Part shown: one piece after another, positions 8,637-18,282 of the stretch
Position numbering within the stretch: the first letter of the stretch is position 1
How the letters are laid out: every line of letters starts with the position of its first letter
Assembly: GCF_012927245.1 (NCBI RefSeq)
Contig: NZ_JABBGE010000012.1
Coordinates: 171,282-235,281 of the forward strand
DNA length: 64,000 nt
Origin: Streptomyces sp. R302
GTDB taxonomy: Bacteria; Actinomycetota; Actinomycetes; Streptomycetales; Streptomycetaceae
Direction: 5' to 3'
Translations under genes and position numbers: made by a program
The notes under the pieces: generated by a model
The model's database searches: none
What the model saw: only the letters and a program-made list of their open reading frames with translations
Told to the model about the DNA's origin: nothing

Positions 8637-10931
8637 CTAGTTCCTCACGATGCGCCACCGGTTGTCGGCCGTGCCGTCGTCGGAGTCCTGGACCGCGAAC
8701 GCACCCACGGCGGTGGAGTCGTTCGCGATGGCGAGCAACTTGCCGCTGTGCTCGTTGCGGATCCGGTAGGTTCCGTCGCCCTGGTCGAGCAGCGTCCATC
8801 GGTGGTCGGCGGTGCCGTTGTCCGACCACTGCAGGACGGTCGCTCCGTCCGTCGTCGACATGTTGAGGACGCCGAGCACCTTGCCGCTGTGGGCGTTGCG
8901 GAAGCGGACCGTGCTGCCGTCGGCGATCATGTGCCAGTCGTGGTCGGCGGTGCCCGAGTCGTTCCATTGCAGAGCGCGGCCACCGTCGGCCGTGGACATG
9001 TTCTGGATGCCCAGCACGAGACCGCTGCCCACGTTGGCGAGCCGGACGGTGCCGCTGGTGTTCCAGTAGACGGTGTAGTTGTGGCCGTGCGCGTCGTGGA
9101 ACGGGCCCAGGTCGACGGGGGAGCCGTCGGCGGTGGCGGTGAAGGCGAGCGAACCGCTGCTGGTCCGTGTGATCGACGACGTGTTCAGCGTCGGGAGGGA
9201 GCCGAGCGCCGAGTCGCCGTAGTCGCCGGACAGGACCACCGGGCCGTAGGTGATCGCGATGACGTTCGGGTCGTCGTCGGCCGCTCGCGTGATGACCCGC
9301 ATGGGCAGCCGGACGGTGACCGTGTCGCCGGAGGTCCAGGAGCGGGTCAGGACGGCGTAGCTGCCGGGGGTGGTGGTGATGTCCTGTCGCGTGCCGTTGA
9401 CGCTGATCGTGGCCCCGGAGGTCCAGCTCGGGATGCGGACGCGCATGGCCCACGTGCCGCTGACGTCGCCGGTGACCCGCAGGGTCGTGGTGTCGCTGAC
9501 GGGGTACGCCGTGGTCTGGGTGACGGTGATCCCGCGTTCCGACCAGTCGAGCACCGAGGGCACGAACAGGTTCACGATCAGCGTGTCGTCACTGCGGAAG
9601 TAGACGGAGTCCATCAGCCTGGTGTGCATCTCCAGGCCCGTGCCCTGGCAGCACCAGAAGGTGCCGTAGTCGGTGCTCCAGGTGCCGCCGCCCCACGCCG
9701 GGCCCACTCCGCGTCGGCCTCCCGGATCGAGCGGGGTGAAGTAGGTGACGTGGCCGTGGTCGTCGGCCGGGTTCTGCTGGCCGATCATCTGGTTGAGCCA
9801 CGCCCGCTCGTAGTAGTCGAACAGCGCGACCCGGTTCGGGTCCAGCGTGAACAACTCCCGGGTGAGGGTGAGCATGTTGAAGGTGTTGCAGCTTTCGCAC
9901 GTGTCCTTGCTCAGGTGGCCGGCGATCGCGTTCGGGGCGCGGAAGTGCTCCCCCTGGCTGTTGCCGCCGATGGCGTAGGTGTGCGCGTCGACGGTGAAGT
10001 TCCAGGCGTTGGTGGCGATGTCCCGGTAGCGGGTGGTGCCGGTGGCCTTGTACTCCCGGGCGGCCCCGATCCACTTGGGCACCTGGGTGTTGGCGTGCAG
10101 TCCGCTGAGCCGGTCCTGCCCGGACGCCAGGGGGTCGAACACCGTGGCGTGGTCGAACCGCTGGGCGACGGTGAGCCACCGCGCGTCGCCCGTCTGCTGG
10201 TACAGGTCGGTCAGCACGGTGTTCATGCCGCCGAACTCGGTCTGCAGCATGGCCTGCATCTGCGGGCCGCTCAGCCTGCCGGTGCGCCGGTCGACCCATC
10301 CGGCCAGGGCGAGCAGTACGTCACGGGCCTGTGTGCTGCCGATGTGGCGCCATACGTCCAGCAGGCCGGCGAGGGTCTTGTGGATGGTGTAGTACGGCAC
10401 GTTGCCGTTGCTCAGGGTCCGCTGTTCGAGAGCGGTGAAGTCGGACTCGGGGTAGCCGGAGAGGTATCCGGCGTTGAAACCGGCGGCGTCGTTGTTGGCC
10501 TGGCATCTGGCCAGCTCCGCGACCATGGAGGTGGCCTTGTCCCGGCAGACGGTGTCCCCGGTCACGGCGTACAGCTGTGCCCAGGCCGTGAGGAAGTGTC
10601 CTTGGGCGTGGGTGCGGAAGGGGAAGTCCGGTGCGTCCCAGCCGCCGTTGGCGGCGGCGCCGCCGGTGGAGAGCCGGTGATTGGCGCGGAAGTTGTACAG
10701 CAGCCGGTCGACGTCGACGAACCGCAGATAGTTCCGCGTGCGGTTCTGGTTGTCCAGCCATCGGCTTGCGGTGAGCCGGACCTGGCCGAGTGCGAAGGGG
10801 TGCGCCGAGACCCCTGAGTCGGCCCTTGCGGGAGGAACGGCCGCCTGTGCGGGATGTGCGCCCATGAGGGATCCCGCGGCCGTGATCCCGGCTGCCTGCA
10901 GCAGGCGCCGTCGGCTGATGGAGGAAGACAT
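8637..10931 (-). CDS. Secreted GH127-type beta-L-arabinofuranosidase with trefoil module
   Basis: A 764-aa exported protein with a twin-arginine signal (SRRRLLQAAG, cut after AQA). The main part is a DUF1680/GH127-GH146 (alpha/alpha)6 barrel. The metal/catalytic cysteine signature is visible as DTCESCNTFNM and FWCCQGTGLEMH, the pattern that in GH127 holds a Zn ion and the Cys nucleophile. A C-terminal ricin-like trefoil with repeats NEHSGKLL / NAHSGKVLG and DHRW/DHDW/DNRW follows. GH127 enzymes release beta-L-arabinofuranose from arabinan side chains or extensin glycans. ATG 10931 has GAAAGG upstream. No GAAGCGCTTC lies in its 5' region, unlike the next operon. Confidence 0.87.
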   Translation of the reverse strand: MSSSISRRRLLQAAGITAAGSLMGAHPAQAAVPPARADSGVSAHPFALGQVRLTASRWLDNQNRTRNYLRFVDVDRLLYNFRANHRLSTGGAAANGGWDAPDFPFRTHAQGHFLTAWAQLYAVTGDTVCRDKATSMVAELARCQANNDAAGFNAGYLSGYPESDFTALEQRTLSNGNVPYYTIHKTLAGLLDVWRHIGSTQARDVLLALAGWVDRRTGRLSGPQMQAMLQTEFGGMNTVLTDLYQQTGDARWLTVAQRFDHATVFDPLASGQDRLSGLHANTQVPKWIGAAREYKATGTTRYRDIATNAWNFTVDAHTYAIGGNSQGEHFRAPNAIAGHLSKDTCESCNTFNMLTLTRELFTLDPNRVALFDYYERAWLNQMIGQQNPADDHGHVTYFTPLDPGGRRGVGPAWGGGTWSTDYGTFWCCQGTGLEMHTRLMDSVYFRSDDTLIVNLFVPSVLDWSERGITVTQTTAYPVSDTTTLRVTGDVSGTWAMRVRIPSWTSGATISVNGTRQDITTTPGSYAVLTRSWTSGDTVTVRLPMRVITRAADDDPNVIAITYGPVVLSGDYGDSALGSLPTLNTSSITRTSSGSLAFTATADGSPVDLGPFHDAHGHNYTVYWNTSGTVRLANVGSGLVLGIQNMSTADGGRALQWNDSGTADHDWHMIADGSTVRFRNAHSGKVLGVLNMSTTDGATVLQWSDNGTADHRWTLLDQGDGTYRIRNEHSGKLLAIANDSTAVGAFAVQDSDDGTADNRWRIVRN

Positions 10932-11616
10932 CGTGCACCTTTCGATGACGAGAGGGCGATTGCTCGGTCGGTGACACCCGGCGAGGTTTCCGCTCCACCC
11001 TCGGGAAGCCCCGGCCGGGGACATGGAGGAAGGTCCAGCGGAGGAAGGTCCATCGCTGGTTCGAGGCGCCGGTGACGAACCAGGGGAAGTGATTTCGGGC
11101 GACACGGCGAAATAGCCGTCCGGAAGAGTTCGAGCGGGATTCGCCCGAATGCGTGCGTACTATTCCGGACCGGCGAAGAGTGCTTCCCGGTTCGTGCTCA
11201 CCTCGCCCAGGGCTGGGCCATGAGGTTGCTTCCGGGGGAGGGATTGTCCCCGTACCTCTGATATTCGATATTCGATATTTCGAACAGGTCGAATGGTCCG
11301 ACACGGTCGACGCTGAACGTAAACGGCATCCGATGCGTGGGTCAACTGTGTGGGGGGCCCGGCGATTTCGTGATCCGGGCGGGGGTGCCATGCGCCGTGG
11401 CGAAACTCGTCGAAAACGTTGACGACGCCTCGGGGCGAATCTATCTTCTGCACGAAGTATCGCACGCTGTTCGTCATTTCGAACATTCCCCGGAAATGCG
11501 GTGCGGCTTCGTCCGGCGGCGCCGGAGACCGGGCACCTCATGCCCCGCACCCCGGAAGGGGCCCGGTTCCGGGCCCGGGCGCTCGAATCGCTGACTCAAG
11601 GATGTGTGAGGTCACT
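10932..11616. other. 685-bp divergent regulatory region (GH127 / GH62)
   Basis: No supported gene. It holds a 13-bp direct repeat GGAGGAAGGTCCA (11025-11037 and 11040-11052). An AT-rich iterated block with three ATATTCGATA/TTTCGAAC-like units lies at 11260-11285. A second ATTTCGAACA copy lies at 11476-11485, about 200 bp away. The TTCGAA-centred units are candidate operators for a regulator other than the GAAGCGCTTC-binding LacI protein. Confidence 0.5.
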
Positions 11617-13044
11617 ATGCGCAGACGCCGAATCCCCCGTGGACATCCGTTCCTGGCGCTTCCCGCCGTGCTTGCGGCTCTGGTCTCGCTGGCGGCGATG
11701 CTCGTCGCCGGACCGGCCCACGCGGCCACCAGCGGCGCCTTGCGGGGTGCCGGCTCCGGCCGGTGTCTCGATGTGCCGGGAGCCGGCCGGGCCGACGGCA
11801 CGAACCTGCAGATCTGGGAATGCCACGGCGGGACCAACCAGCGGTGGACGCTGACGGACGACAATCGGCTGACCGTGTACGGCGACAAGTGCCTGGACGT
11901 TCCGGGTCACGCCACCACGGCCGGGACCCGGCCGGTGATATGGAGCTGTCACGGCGGTACGAACCAGCGGTGGCGGGTCGGCACCGACGGCACGATCGTC
12001 GCCGTGGAGTCCGGCTTGTGCCTGGACGTGTCGGGCGGTGGCGCGGCCGACGGCACCGCCGTACAGCTGTGGAACTGCCACGGCGGTGACAACCAGAAGT
12101 GGACCGGTCTGTCCGGGCCGGGCGACACATGCGCCCTTCCGTCGACGTACCGGTGGACCTCGACCGGCCCGCTGGCGCGGCCGGCGAACGGGTGGGCCGC
12201 ATTGAAGGACTTCACCACCGTCCCGTACAACGGCCAGAACCTGGTCTACGCGACCACGTCCGACGGTTCCTCGTGGGGCACGATGGCGTTCCGTCCCTTC
12301 ACCGACTGGCAGGACATGGCGACGTCCACCCAGACCGGGATGGACCAGGGCCTGGCGGTGGCGCCCAAGCTCTTCTACTTCGCACCCAAGAACATCTGGG
12401 TACTGGCCTCGAACGGATGGGGCACCGCCTGGCCCTTCGCCTACCGCACGTCCAGCGACCCCACCGATCCCAACGGCTGGTCCGCCCCGCAGCCGCTGTT
12501 CACCGGCAGCCTCCCCGAGTCCGGCCCCATCGACCCGACCCTGATCGGCGACGACCGGAACATGCACCTGTTCTTCGCCGACGACAACGGCAAGATCTAC
12601 CGGTCGACCCTGCCGATCGGGAACTTCCCCGGCAACTTCGGCTCCTCGTACACGACGGTCATGAGCGACACCGTGAAGAACCTGTTCGAGGCGCCGGAGG
12701 TCTACAAGGTCCAGGGCCGGAACCAGTACCTCATGATCGTCGAGGCACGGGGGGCGAACGAGGACCGCTTCTTCCGCTCGTTCACCGCCTCCAGCCTGGA
12801 CGGTCCGTGGACCGTCCAGGCCGGCAGCGAGAGCAGCCCCTTCGCGGGCAAGGCCAACAGCGGCGCCACCTGGACCGACGACATCAGCCACGGTGACCTG
12901 ATCCGCGTCGACGCCGACCAGACCATGACCATCGACCCCTGCAACCTGCGGTTCCTCTACCAGGGCTACGACCCCGCCACACCGCAGGGAACCCCCTACC
13001 AGCAACTGCCGTACCGGCCGGCCCTGCTCACCCTGCAGCGCTGA
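11617..13044 (+). CDS. Secreted GH62 alpha-L-arabinofuranosidase with N-terminal CBM13
   Basis: 475 aa: signal peptide (cut near AHA), a three-fold CBM13 trefoil (GRCLDVPG, DKCLDVPG, GLCLDVSG with matching NQ-W motifs), then a five-bladed GH62 domain. The GH62 domain begins at PSTYRWTSTGPLARPANGW and runs through WAALKDFT, FFADDNGKIYRS, LFEAPEVYKV and SHGDLIRVDAD. GH62 enzymes remove arabinofuranose from arabinoxylan. The ATG at 11617 is chosen for the GAGG six bases upstream. First gene of a plus-strand operon with GH27 and an SGNH esterase; no GAAGCGCTTC site precedes it. Confidence 0.92.
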   Translation: MRRRRIPRGHPFLALPAVLAALVSLAAMLVAGPAHAATSGALRGAGSGRCLDVPGAGRADGTNLQIWECHGGTNQRWTLTDDNRLTVYGDKCLDVPGHATTAGTRPVIWSCHGGTNQRWRVGTDGTIVAVESGLCLDVSGGGAADGTAVQLWNCHGGDNQKWTGLSGPGDTCALPSTYRWTSTGPLARPANGWAALKDFTTVPYNGQNLVYATTSDGSSWGTMAFRPFTDWQDMATSTQTGMDQGLAVAPKLFYFAPKNIWVLASNGWGTAWPFAYRTSSDPTDPNGWSAPQPLFTGSLPESGPIDPTLIGDDRNMHLFFADDNGKIYRSTLPIGNFPGNFGSSYTTVMSDTVKNLFEAPEVYKVQGRNQYLMIVEARGANEDRFFRSFTASSLDGPWTVQAGSESSPFAGKANSGATWTDDISHGDLIRVDADQTMTIDPCNLRFLYQGYDPATPQGTPYQQLPYRPALLTLQR

Positions 13045-13085
13045 ACCCCGCGGCACCCGAGCACCACTCATGACCCCGCCGATCC

Positions 13086-13116
13086 GGCCCGCACGGCGGC
13101 CCACGCCGTGCGGGCC
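13086..13116. promoter_or_regulatory. 12-bp perfect hairpin between GH62 and GH27 genes
   Basis: Arms 13086-13097 and 13105-13116 pair perfectly around a 7-nt loop, ending just before the GH27 ribosome site (aggaagga). It may be a partial terminator or RNA-processing element that sets the ratio of the two products. Confidence 0.55.
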
Positions 13117-13132
13117 AGGAAGGAAGAACCCC

Positions 13133-14791
13133 ATGGTTCCCCCGTACCGACGATTACCGCGACTCCTCGCGGCCGCCGCGCTGACGCTCACCGCCTGCGT
13201 CACCGCCTCCGCCCCCGCCACCGCCGACACGACCGCCGAGGCGGCGCCCGGCAGCCCCGCGCTCACCCCTCCGCTGGGGTGGAACAGCTGGAACAGCTTC
13301 GGATGCGGGATCACCGAGGCGCAGGTCCGCCAGGCCGCCGACACGATGGTGTCCTCGGGTATGCGGGACGCCGGATACCAGTACGTGGTGGTCGACGACT
13401 GCTGGTTCGACCCGCAGCGTGACGCGGCCGGCAACCTGCGGGCCAACCCCACCACGTTCCCCAGCGGCATGAAGGCGCTCGGGGACTACATCCACGGCAA
13501 GGGCCTGAAGTTCGGCATCTACCAGGCCCCGAACGAGAAGACGTGTGCCCAGGGCGTGGGCACCTACCCCGGCTCCACGGGCAGCAAGGGACACGAGAGG
13601 CAGGACGCCGCCACGTTCGCCTCCTGGGGCGTGGACTACCTCAAGTACGACTGGTGCTCCGGCAGCGGCACCCTCGGCGAGCAGGTCGCGCAGTTCACCC
13701 TCATGCGCGACGCCCTGCGCGCCACGGGCCGTCCGATCGTCTACAGCATCAACCCCAACAGCTTCCACGCCCCCACCGGCGCCACCTACGACTGGGGTGA
13801 GGTCGCCGACCTGTGGCGGACGACCGAGGACCTGCTCGACATCTGGCAGAACACCAACACCAACAGCTACCCGATGGGCGTCGGCAACGTGCTCGACGTC
13901 ACCGCACCCCTGGCCGCGCAGTCGGGTCCGGGGCACTGGAACGACCCCGACATGCTGGTCGTCGGCCGCCCCGGCCTGTCCCTGACCGAGGCCCGCACCC
14001 ACTTCGCCCTGTGGGCCCTGATGGGTGCCCCGCTCATGGCCGGCAACGACATCCGCACCATGTCCGCCGACGTGAGCGCCATCCTGCGCAACCCCCGCCT
14101 GATAGCCGTCGACCAGGACGCGCTGGGGGCGGGCGGACGCAGGGTGCGTGACGACGGCGACACCGAGGTGTTCGCCAAGCCCCTGTCCGACGGCTCGGTC
14201 GCCGTCGGCCTGCTCAACAGGGGAGGGAGCCCCAGGACCATCACCGCCACGGCGGCGCAGGTCGGCCTCGCCGGGCAGTCGTTCGCCCTCACCGACCTGT
14301 GGACCGGCGGTACGTCGAGCACCTCCGGCCAGGTCTCCGCGAACGTGCCCGCGCACGGTGTCGCCGTGTTCCGGATGACCGGGGGAAGCCCGCTGGCCTC
14401 CACCACCGCACGTCTGCGCGGCACCGGGTCGGGCCGCTGCCTGGACGTGGACCGCGCCTCCACCGCGGCCGGGACGAAGGCGCTGATCTGGGACTGCCAC
14501 ACGGCGGCCAACCAGCTCTGGACCACGTGGGCCGGTGGCGAGATCCGCGTCTACGGCGACAAGTGCCTGGACGCCTCCGGCCAGGGCACCACCAACGGCA
14601 CGCCGGTCGTCATCTGGCCCTGCAACGGTCAGGACAACCAGAAGTGGACCAGGCAGGCCGACGGGTCGGTGCGCAACGTCCACGCCGGTCTGTGCCTCGA
14701 CGCGAACGGGGCCGGCACGGCCAACGGGACCCCCGTCGTCCTGTGGACCTGCCACGGCCAGAACAACCAGAAGTGGACCACGCTTCCGTAA
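13133..14791 (+). CDS. Secreted GH27 alpha-galactosidase with C-terminal CBM13
   Basis: 552 aa with a signal peptide, then a GH27 barrel opening with TPPLGWNSWNSFGCG and containing VVDDCWF. The nucleophile Asp is in YLKYDWCSG and the acid/base Asp in WNDPDMLVVG. It continues into a GH27 C-terminal beta domain and a three-repeat CBM13 trefoil. It hydrolyses terminal alpha-galactosides (or beta-L-arabinopyranosides, as some GH27 actinobacterial enzymes do) outside the cell. ATG 13133 has a good AGGAAGGA site. It shares module design with its neighbours on both sides. Confidence 0.92.
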   Translation: MVPPYRRLPRLLAAAALTLTACVTASAPATADTTAEAAPGSPALTPPLGWNSWNSFGCGITEAQVRQAADTMVSSGMRDAGYQYVVVDDCWFDPQRDAAGNLRANPTTFPSGMKALGDYIHGKGLKFGIYQAPNEKTCAQGVGTYPGSTGSKGHERQDAATFASWGVDYLKYDWCSGSGTLGEQVAQFTLMRDALRATGRPIVYSINPNSFHAPTGATYDWGEVADLWRTTEDLLDIWQNTNTNSYPMGVGNVLDVTAPLAAQSGPGHWNDPDMLVVGRPGLSLTEARTHFALWALMGAPLMAGNDIRTMSADVSAILRNPRLIAVDQDALGAGGRRVRDDGDTEVFAKPLSDGSVAVGLLNRGGSPRTITATAAQVGLAGQSFALTDLWTGGTSSTSGQVSANVPAHGVAVFRMTGGSPLASTTARLRGTGSGRCLDVDRASTAAGTKALIWDCHTAANQLWTTWAGGEIRVYGDKCLDASGQGTTNGTPVVIWPCNGQDNQKWTRQADGSVRNVHAGLCLDANGAGTANGTPVVLWTCHGQNNQKWTTLP

Positions 14792-14809
14792 CGCGAGAAA
14801 GGAAAACGC

Positions 14810-15934
14810 ATGAGCAAGTCCTGGATGCGCCCGTTGATCACGCTGGTCGCCGCCGCGCTCGGGGTGACCGGGGTGACCGCGGCAGGGGCGACCCCGGCCG
14901 GTGCGGCCTCCGCCGCCTCCGACACGCCCCTACGCGTCATGCCGCTGGGCGATTCGATCACCTGGGGCGTGGGAAGCAGTACGGGCAACGGCTACCGGGC
15001 CCCGCTGTGGGACAGGCTCGCGGCGGACGGCCACCCGGTGGACTTCGTGGGTACGGGGCGGGCCGGTTCGATGTCCGACCCCGACAACGAGGGCCACTCC
15101 GGATACCTCATCGAGCAGATCGCCGCGCTGGCCGACGCTTCGCTGACCCGCTACCGGCCCAACGTCGTGACGCTGCACATCGGCACCAACGACCTGGACC
15201 GCTCCCACCAGGTCTCCACCGCCACCGCCCGGCTGAAGTCCCTGGTCGACCGGGTCACCGCCGCGGCCCCCGACGCCACTGTCCTCGTCGCCTCCCTGGT
15301 CGTGTCCACCAGCGGATCCGAGGAGCAGTACCGTGCCGCCTACAACCGGGCCGTTCCCGGCATCGTGAGCGAGGCGCAGGCGGCGGGCAAGCGCGTCGCG
15401 TACGTCGACATGAGCGGCCTGACCACGGCCGATCTGGCCGACGCCCTGCACCCCAACGACGCGGGTTACCGGAAGATGGCCGACGCCTTCCACCGCGGCG
15501 TCCAGGCCGCGGACGGCGCCGGGTGGCTGCGGAACCCCGCCCCCGCCCCCGCACGCGTCCAGTCCGGCGTCACCGGCAAGTGCCTGGACGTCAGCGGCGC
15601 CGGGACCGCCGACGGGACCGCGGTCCAGACGTGGAGCTGCGGCGGCGGCGCCAACCAGTACTGGTCCGCCTACACCGACGGCACCCTGCGCTCCCTCGGC
15701 AAGTGTCTCGACGCCGCCGGCTGGGGCACCGCCAACGGCACCAAGGTGCAGCTCTGGGCCTGCCACGGCGGCGCCAACCAGGTCTGGCAGCCCTACAACG
15801 GCGGCTATCGCAACCCCGCCTCCGGCCGCTGCCTCGACGTCCCCGGCTCCTCCACCGCCGACGGCACACAGCTCCAGCTGTGGGACTGCCACAACGGCTC
15901 CAACCAGAAGTGGACCACTCTGACCGCCGGATGA
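14810..15934 (+). CDS. Secreted SGNH/GDSL esterase with C-terminal CBM13
   Basis: 374 aa: signal peptide, an SGNH hydrolase domain (block I PLGDSITWG with the Ser nucleophile, block III GTNDL, block V DALHPNDAGY with Asp-His), then a three-fold CBM13. Domains of this type act as acetylxylan or other carbohydrate esterases. The start is 18 bp after the GH27 stop with a GAGAAAGGA ribosome site, so it is the last gene of the GH62-GH27 operon. Its catalytic domain closely resembles the middle domain of the fusion protein at 56019-59030. Confidence 0.88.
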   Translation: MSKSWMRPLITLVAAALGVTGVTAAGATPAGAASAASDTPLRVMPLGDSITWGVGSSTGNGYRAPLWDRLAADGHPVDFVGTGRAGSMSDPDNEGHSGYLIEQIAALADASLTRYRPNVVTLHIGTNDLDRSHQVSTATARLKSLVDRVTAAAPDATVLVASLVVSTSGSEEQYRAAYNRAVPGIVSEAQAAGKRVAYVDMSGLTTADLADALHPNDAGYRKMADAFHRGVQAADGAGWLRNPAPAPARVQSGVTGKCLDVSGAGTADGTAVQTWSCGGGANQYWSAYTDGTLRSLGKCLDAAGWGTANGTKVQLWACHGGANQVWQPYNGGYRNPASGRCLDVPGSSTADGTQLQLWDCHNGSNQKWTTLTAG

Positions 15935-15943
15935 CCACCACTG

Positions 15944-15980
15944 CCGGGGACCCGAGCCCTCTCCGGGCTCGGGTCCCCGG
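15944..15980. terminator. Perfect 16-bp bidirectional terminator
   Basis: Arms 15944-15959 and 15965-15980 with a 5-nt loop lie between two convergent genes (SGNH esterase and GH31) and could serve both. Confidence 0.85.
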
Positions 15981-15999
15981 GAGGGATCCGGCGTCGGGG

Positions 16000-18282
16000 T
16001 CAGGCCGGGTACGGCAGCTCGGCCTCCGAGGTGCCGGCCGGCCGGGTGTGCGCCGTCGCGTCCGGGCCGCCGATCCGCAGCTGCCAGGGGTGTGGGCTGT
16101 CGGTGGTCACGTGGAGGCGGTCGCCGGTGCGGCGCACATGGAAGCGGGCGGTCTCGCCGGGGCCGTCGGTGCGCGGGATCACGACGGTGCGCTCCGCCCC
16201 GTCGGCGAAGGCGTGGATCCGCAGTTCGACGCCGTCCGCCCAGGCGGAGACGGGGTGTTGGTCGTCCGCGGCGAGCGGGATGACGGAATCGGGGCGGGCG
16301 AGCAGCGGCAGGGTGTGGAAGCCGTGCCGCTCGCGCACCCATCGGGGGCCGGTGACCTGGGCTCCGGTCAGGACGTTGGTCCACGTCCCCTCGGGCACGT
16401 AGTAGTCGACCGTGCCGTCGTCGGTGAAGACCGGGGCGACGAGGAGGTCGTCGCCGAGGAGGTACTGCCGGTCGAGCGTGGCGGCGGCCGGGTCGTCGGG
16501 GAACTCAAGCACCATCGCGCGCATCACCGGGACGCCGGTGGCGTGGGCCTGCTGGGCGGCCCGCTGGAGGTAGGGGGCGAGGCGGTGCTTGAGCAGGGTG
16601 AACTCGCGGGTGACCTCGACGGCCTCGTCGCCGTAGTCCCACGGCACGCGGTAGGACTTGCTGCCGTGCAGGCGGCTGTGCGAGGAGAGCAGGCCGAACT
16701 GCACCCAGCGCTTGAAGACGGTGGGGGTGGGGGTGCCCTCGAAGCCGCCGATGTCGTGGCTCCAGAAACCGAAGCCGGACAGGCCGAGGGAGAGTCCGCC
16801 GCGCAGGGACTCGGCCATGGCGGTGAAGTGGGATTCGCAGTCGCCGCCCCAGTGGACGGGGTACTGCTGGCCGCCGGCGGTGGCGGAGCGGGCGAAGAGC
16901 AGTGCCTCGCCCTCGCCGCGCACCTCGCGCAGGAGCTCGAAAACGGCCTCGTTGTAGAGGTGGGTGTAGTAGTTGTGCATCCGCTCGGGGTCGGAGCCGT
17001 CGTGCCAGACGACGTCGGTGGGGACGCGTTCGCCGAAGTCGGTCTTGAAGCAGTCGACGCCCGTGTCGAGGAGGGTGCGGAGCTTGTCGGTGTACCAGTC
17101 GTGGGCGGCGGGGTTCGTGAAGTCCACCAGTGCCATGCCGGGCTGCCACAGGTCCCACTGCCACACGCTTCCGTCCGGGCGGCGCACCAGGTGGCCCTCG
17201 CGCATGCCCTCCTCGAAGAGGGCCGACTTCTGCGCGATGTAGGGGTTGATCCAGGCGGAGATCCGCAACCCCCGCTCCTTGAGGCGGGTCAGCATGCCGG
17301 TCGGGTCGGGGAAGGTGGCGGGGTCCCAGTCGAAGTCGCACCACTGGTAGGCGCGCATCCAGAAGCAGTCGAAGTGGAACACGCTCAGCGGGATGCCGTG
17401 TGCGGCCATGCCGTCGACGAAGCGGTTGACGGTGGCCTCGTCGTAGTCGGTGGTGAAGGAGGTGGTCAGCCAGAGGCCGAGTGCCCAGGAGGGCGGTAGC
17501 GCGGGGCGGCCGGTGAGGGCCGTGTAGCGCTCCAGGACCTGCTTGGGGGTGGGGCCGTGGATGACGAAGTACTCCAGGGTCTGGTCCTCGACGCTGAACT
17601 GGACCTGGCCGACCGCCTCGGAACCGACCTCGTAACTCACCTTGCCGGGGTGGTTGACGAAGACGCCGTAGCCGCGGCTGGTCAGGTGGAAGGGGACGTT
17701 CTTGTACGCCTGTTCGCTGCTGGTGCCGCCGTCCGCCTGCCAGATGTCCACGGACTGCCCGTTCTTGACGAACGGGGTGAACCGCTCGCCGAGCCCGTAG
17801 ACGAGTTCGCCCACGCCCAGGGGGAGTCGGCCCACCATGTGGTGGCGTCCTTCGGCGTCGGTGACGAATCCGGTCCCCCGCTCTCCCGCGGAGGTCAGCA
17901 CCCGGCCGCCGGCGGAGAACTCCAGGCACCACGGCCGTGCGGTGTCCACCCGCAAGGCCAGTTCGCCGGAGGCGAGTTCGACGACGTCGCCGTCCCGGCG
18001 CACCTTGCCCGCCTCCGGCCCGGCGCCGGGGAGCGCGAACTCCGGTCCGGGCCGCACCGATCCGGCGTGGTGGGTGGTACGCACCCCGATCACGCCCTCG
18101 GCCGGCGACCAGCACTCCACAGTGAGCAGCGGGCTGTTGAGCGTGTGACCGCGATCGGTCACGTGCTTCACGGACGCGTACAGGGTCATCCGGTGCTCGT
18201 CGGTCCGGACGTCGGCGACTTCGGCGGCGTGGCGTGCGGTGACTCCCGGACGCATCAGCCAGTAGCCGTCGGTGAACTTCAT
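16000..18282 (-). CDS. GH31 alpha-xylosidase (YicI type)
   Basis: A 760-aa cytoplasmic enzyme without a signal peptide. It aligns along its length with YicI-type alpha-xylosidases: an N-terminal beta domain, barrel segments PPSWALGLWLTTSF and FHFDCFWM, the nucleophile in FKTDFGERVPTD, and FWSHDIGGFEGTP. It removes alpha-1,6-xylose from the non-reducing end of xyloglucan oligosaccharides, the key intracellular step of xyloglucan breakdown. The ATG has a GGAGGAAA site. It overlaps (ATGA) the stop of the decayed GH1 gene upstream, so it was translationally coupled to a beta-glucosidase and probably depends on the promoter at 19395-19434. Confidence 0.92.
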   Translation of the reverse strand: MKFTDGYWLMRPGVTARHAAEVADVRTDEHRMTLYASVKHVTDRGHTLNSPLLTVECWSPAEGVIGVRTTHHAGSVRPGPEFALPGAGPEAGKVRRDGDVVELASGELALRVDTARPWCLEFSAGGRVLTSAGERGTGFVTDAEGRHHMVGRLPLGVGELVYGLGERFTPFVKNGQSVDIWQADGGTSSEQAYKNVPFHLTSRGYGVFVNHPGKVSYEVGSEAVGQVQFSVEDQTLEYFVIHGPTPKQVLERYTALTGRPALPPSWALGLWLTTSFTTDYDEATVNRFVDGMAAHGIPLSVFHFDCFWMRAYQWCDFDWDPATFPDPTGMLTRLKERGLRISAWINPYIAQKSALFEEGMREGHLVRRPDGSVWQWDLWQPGMALVDFTNPAAHDWYTDKLRTLLDTGVDCFKTDFGERVPTDVVWHDGSDPERMHNYYTHLYNEAVFELLREVRGEGEALLFARSATAGGQQYPVHWGGDCESHFTAMAESLRGGLSLGLSGFGFWSHDIGGFEGTPTPTVFKRWVQFGLLSSHSRLHGSKSYRVPWDYGDEAVEVTREFTLLKHRLAPYLQRAAQQAHATGVPVMRAMVLEFPDDPAAATLDRQYLLGDDLLVAPVFTDDGTVDYYVPEGTWTNVLTGAQVTGPRWVRERHGFHTLPLLARPDSVIPLAADDQHPVSAWADGVELRIHAFADGAERTVVIPRTDGPGETARFHVRRTGDRLHVTTDSPHPWQLRIGGPDATAHTRPAGTSEAELPYPA

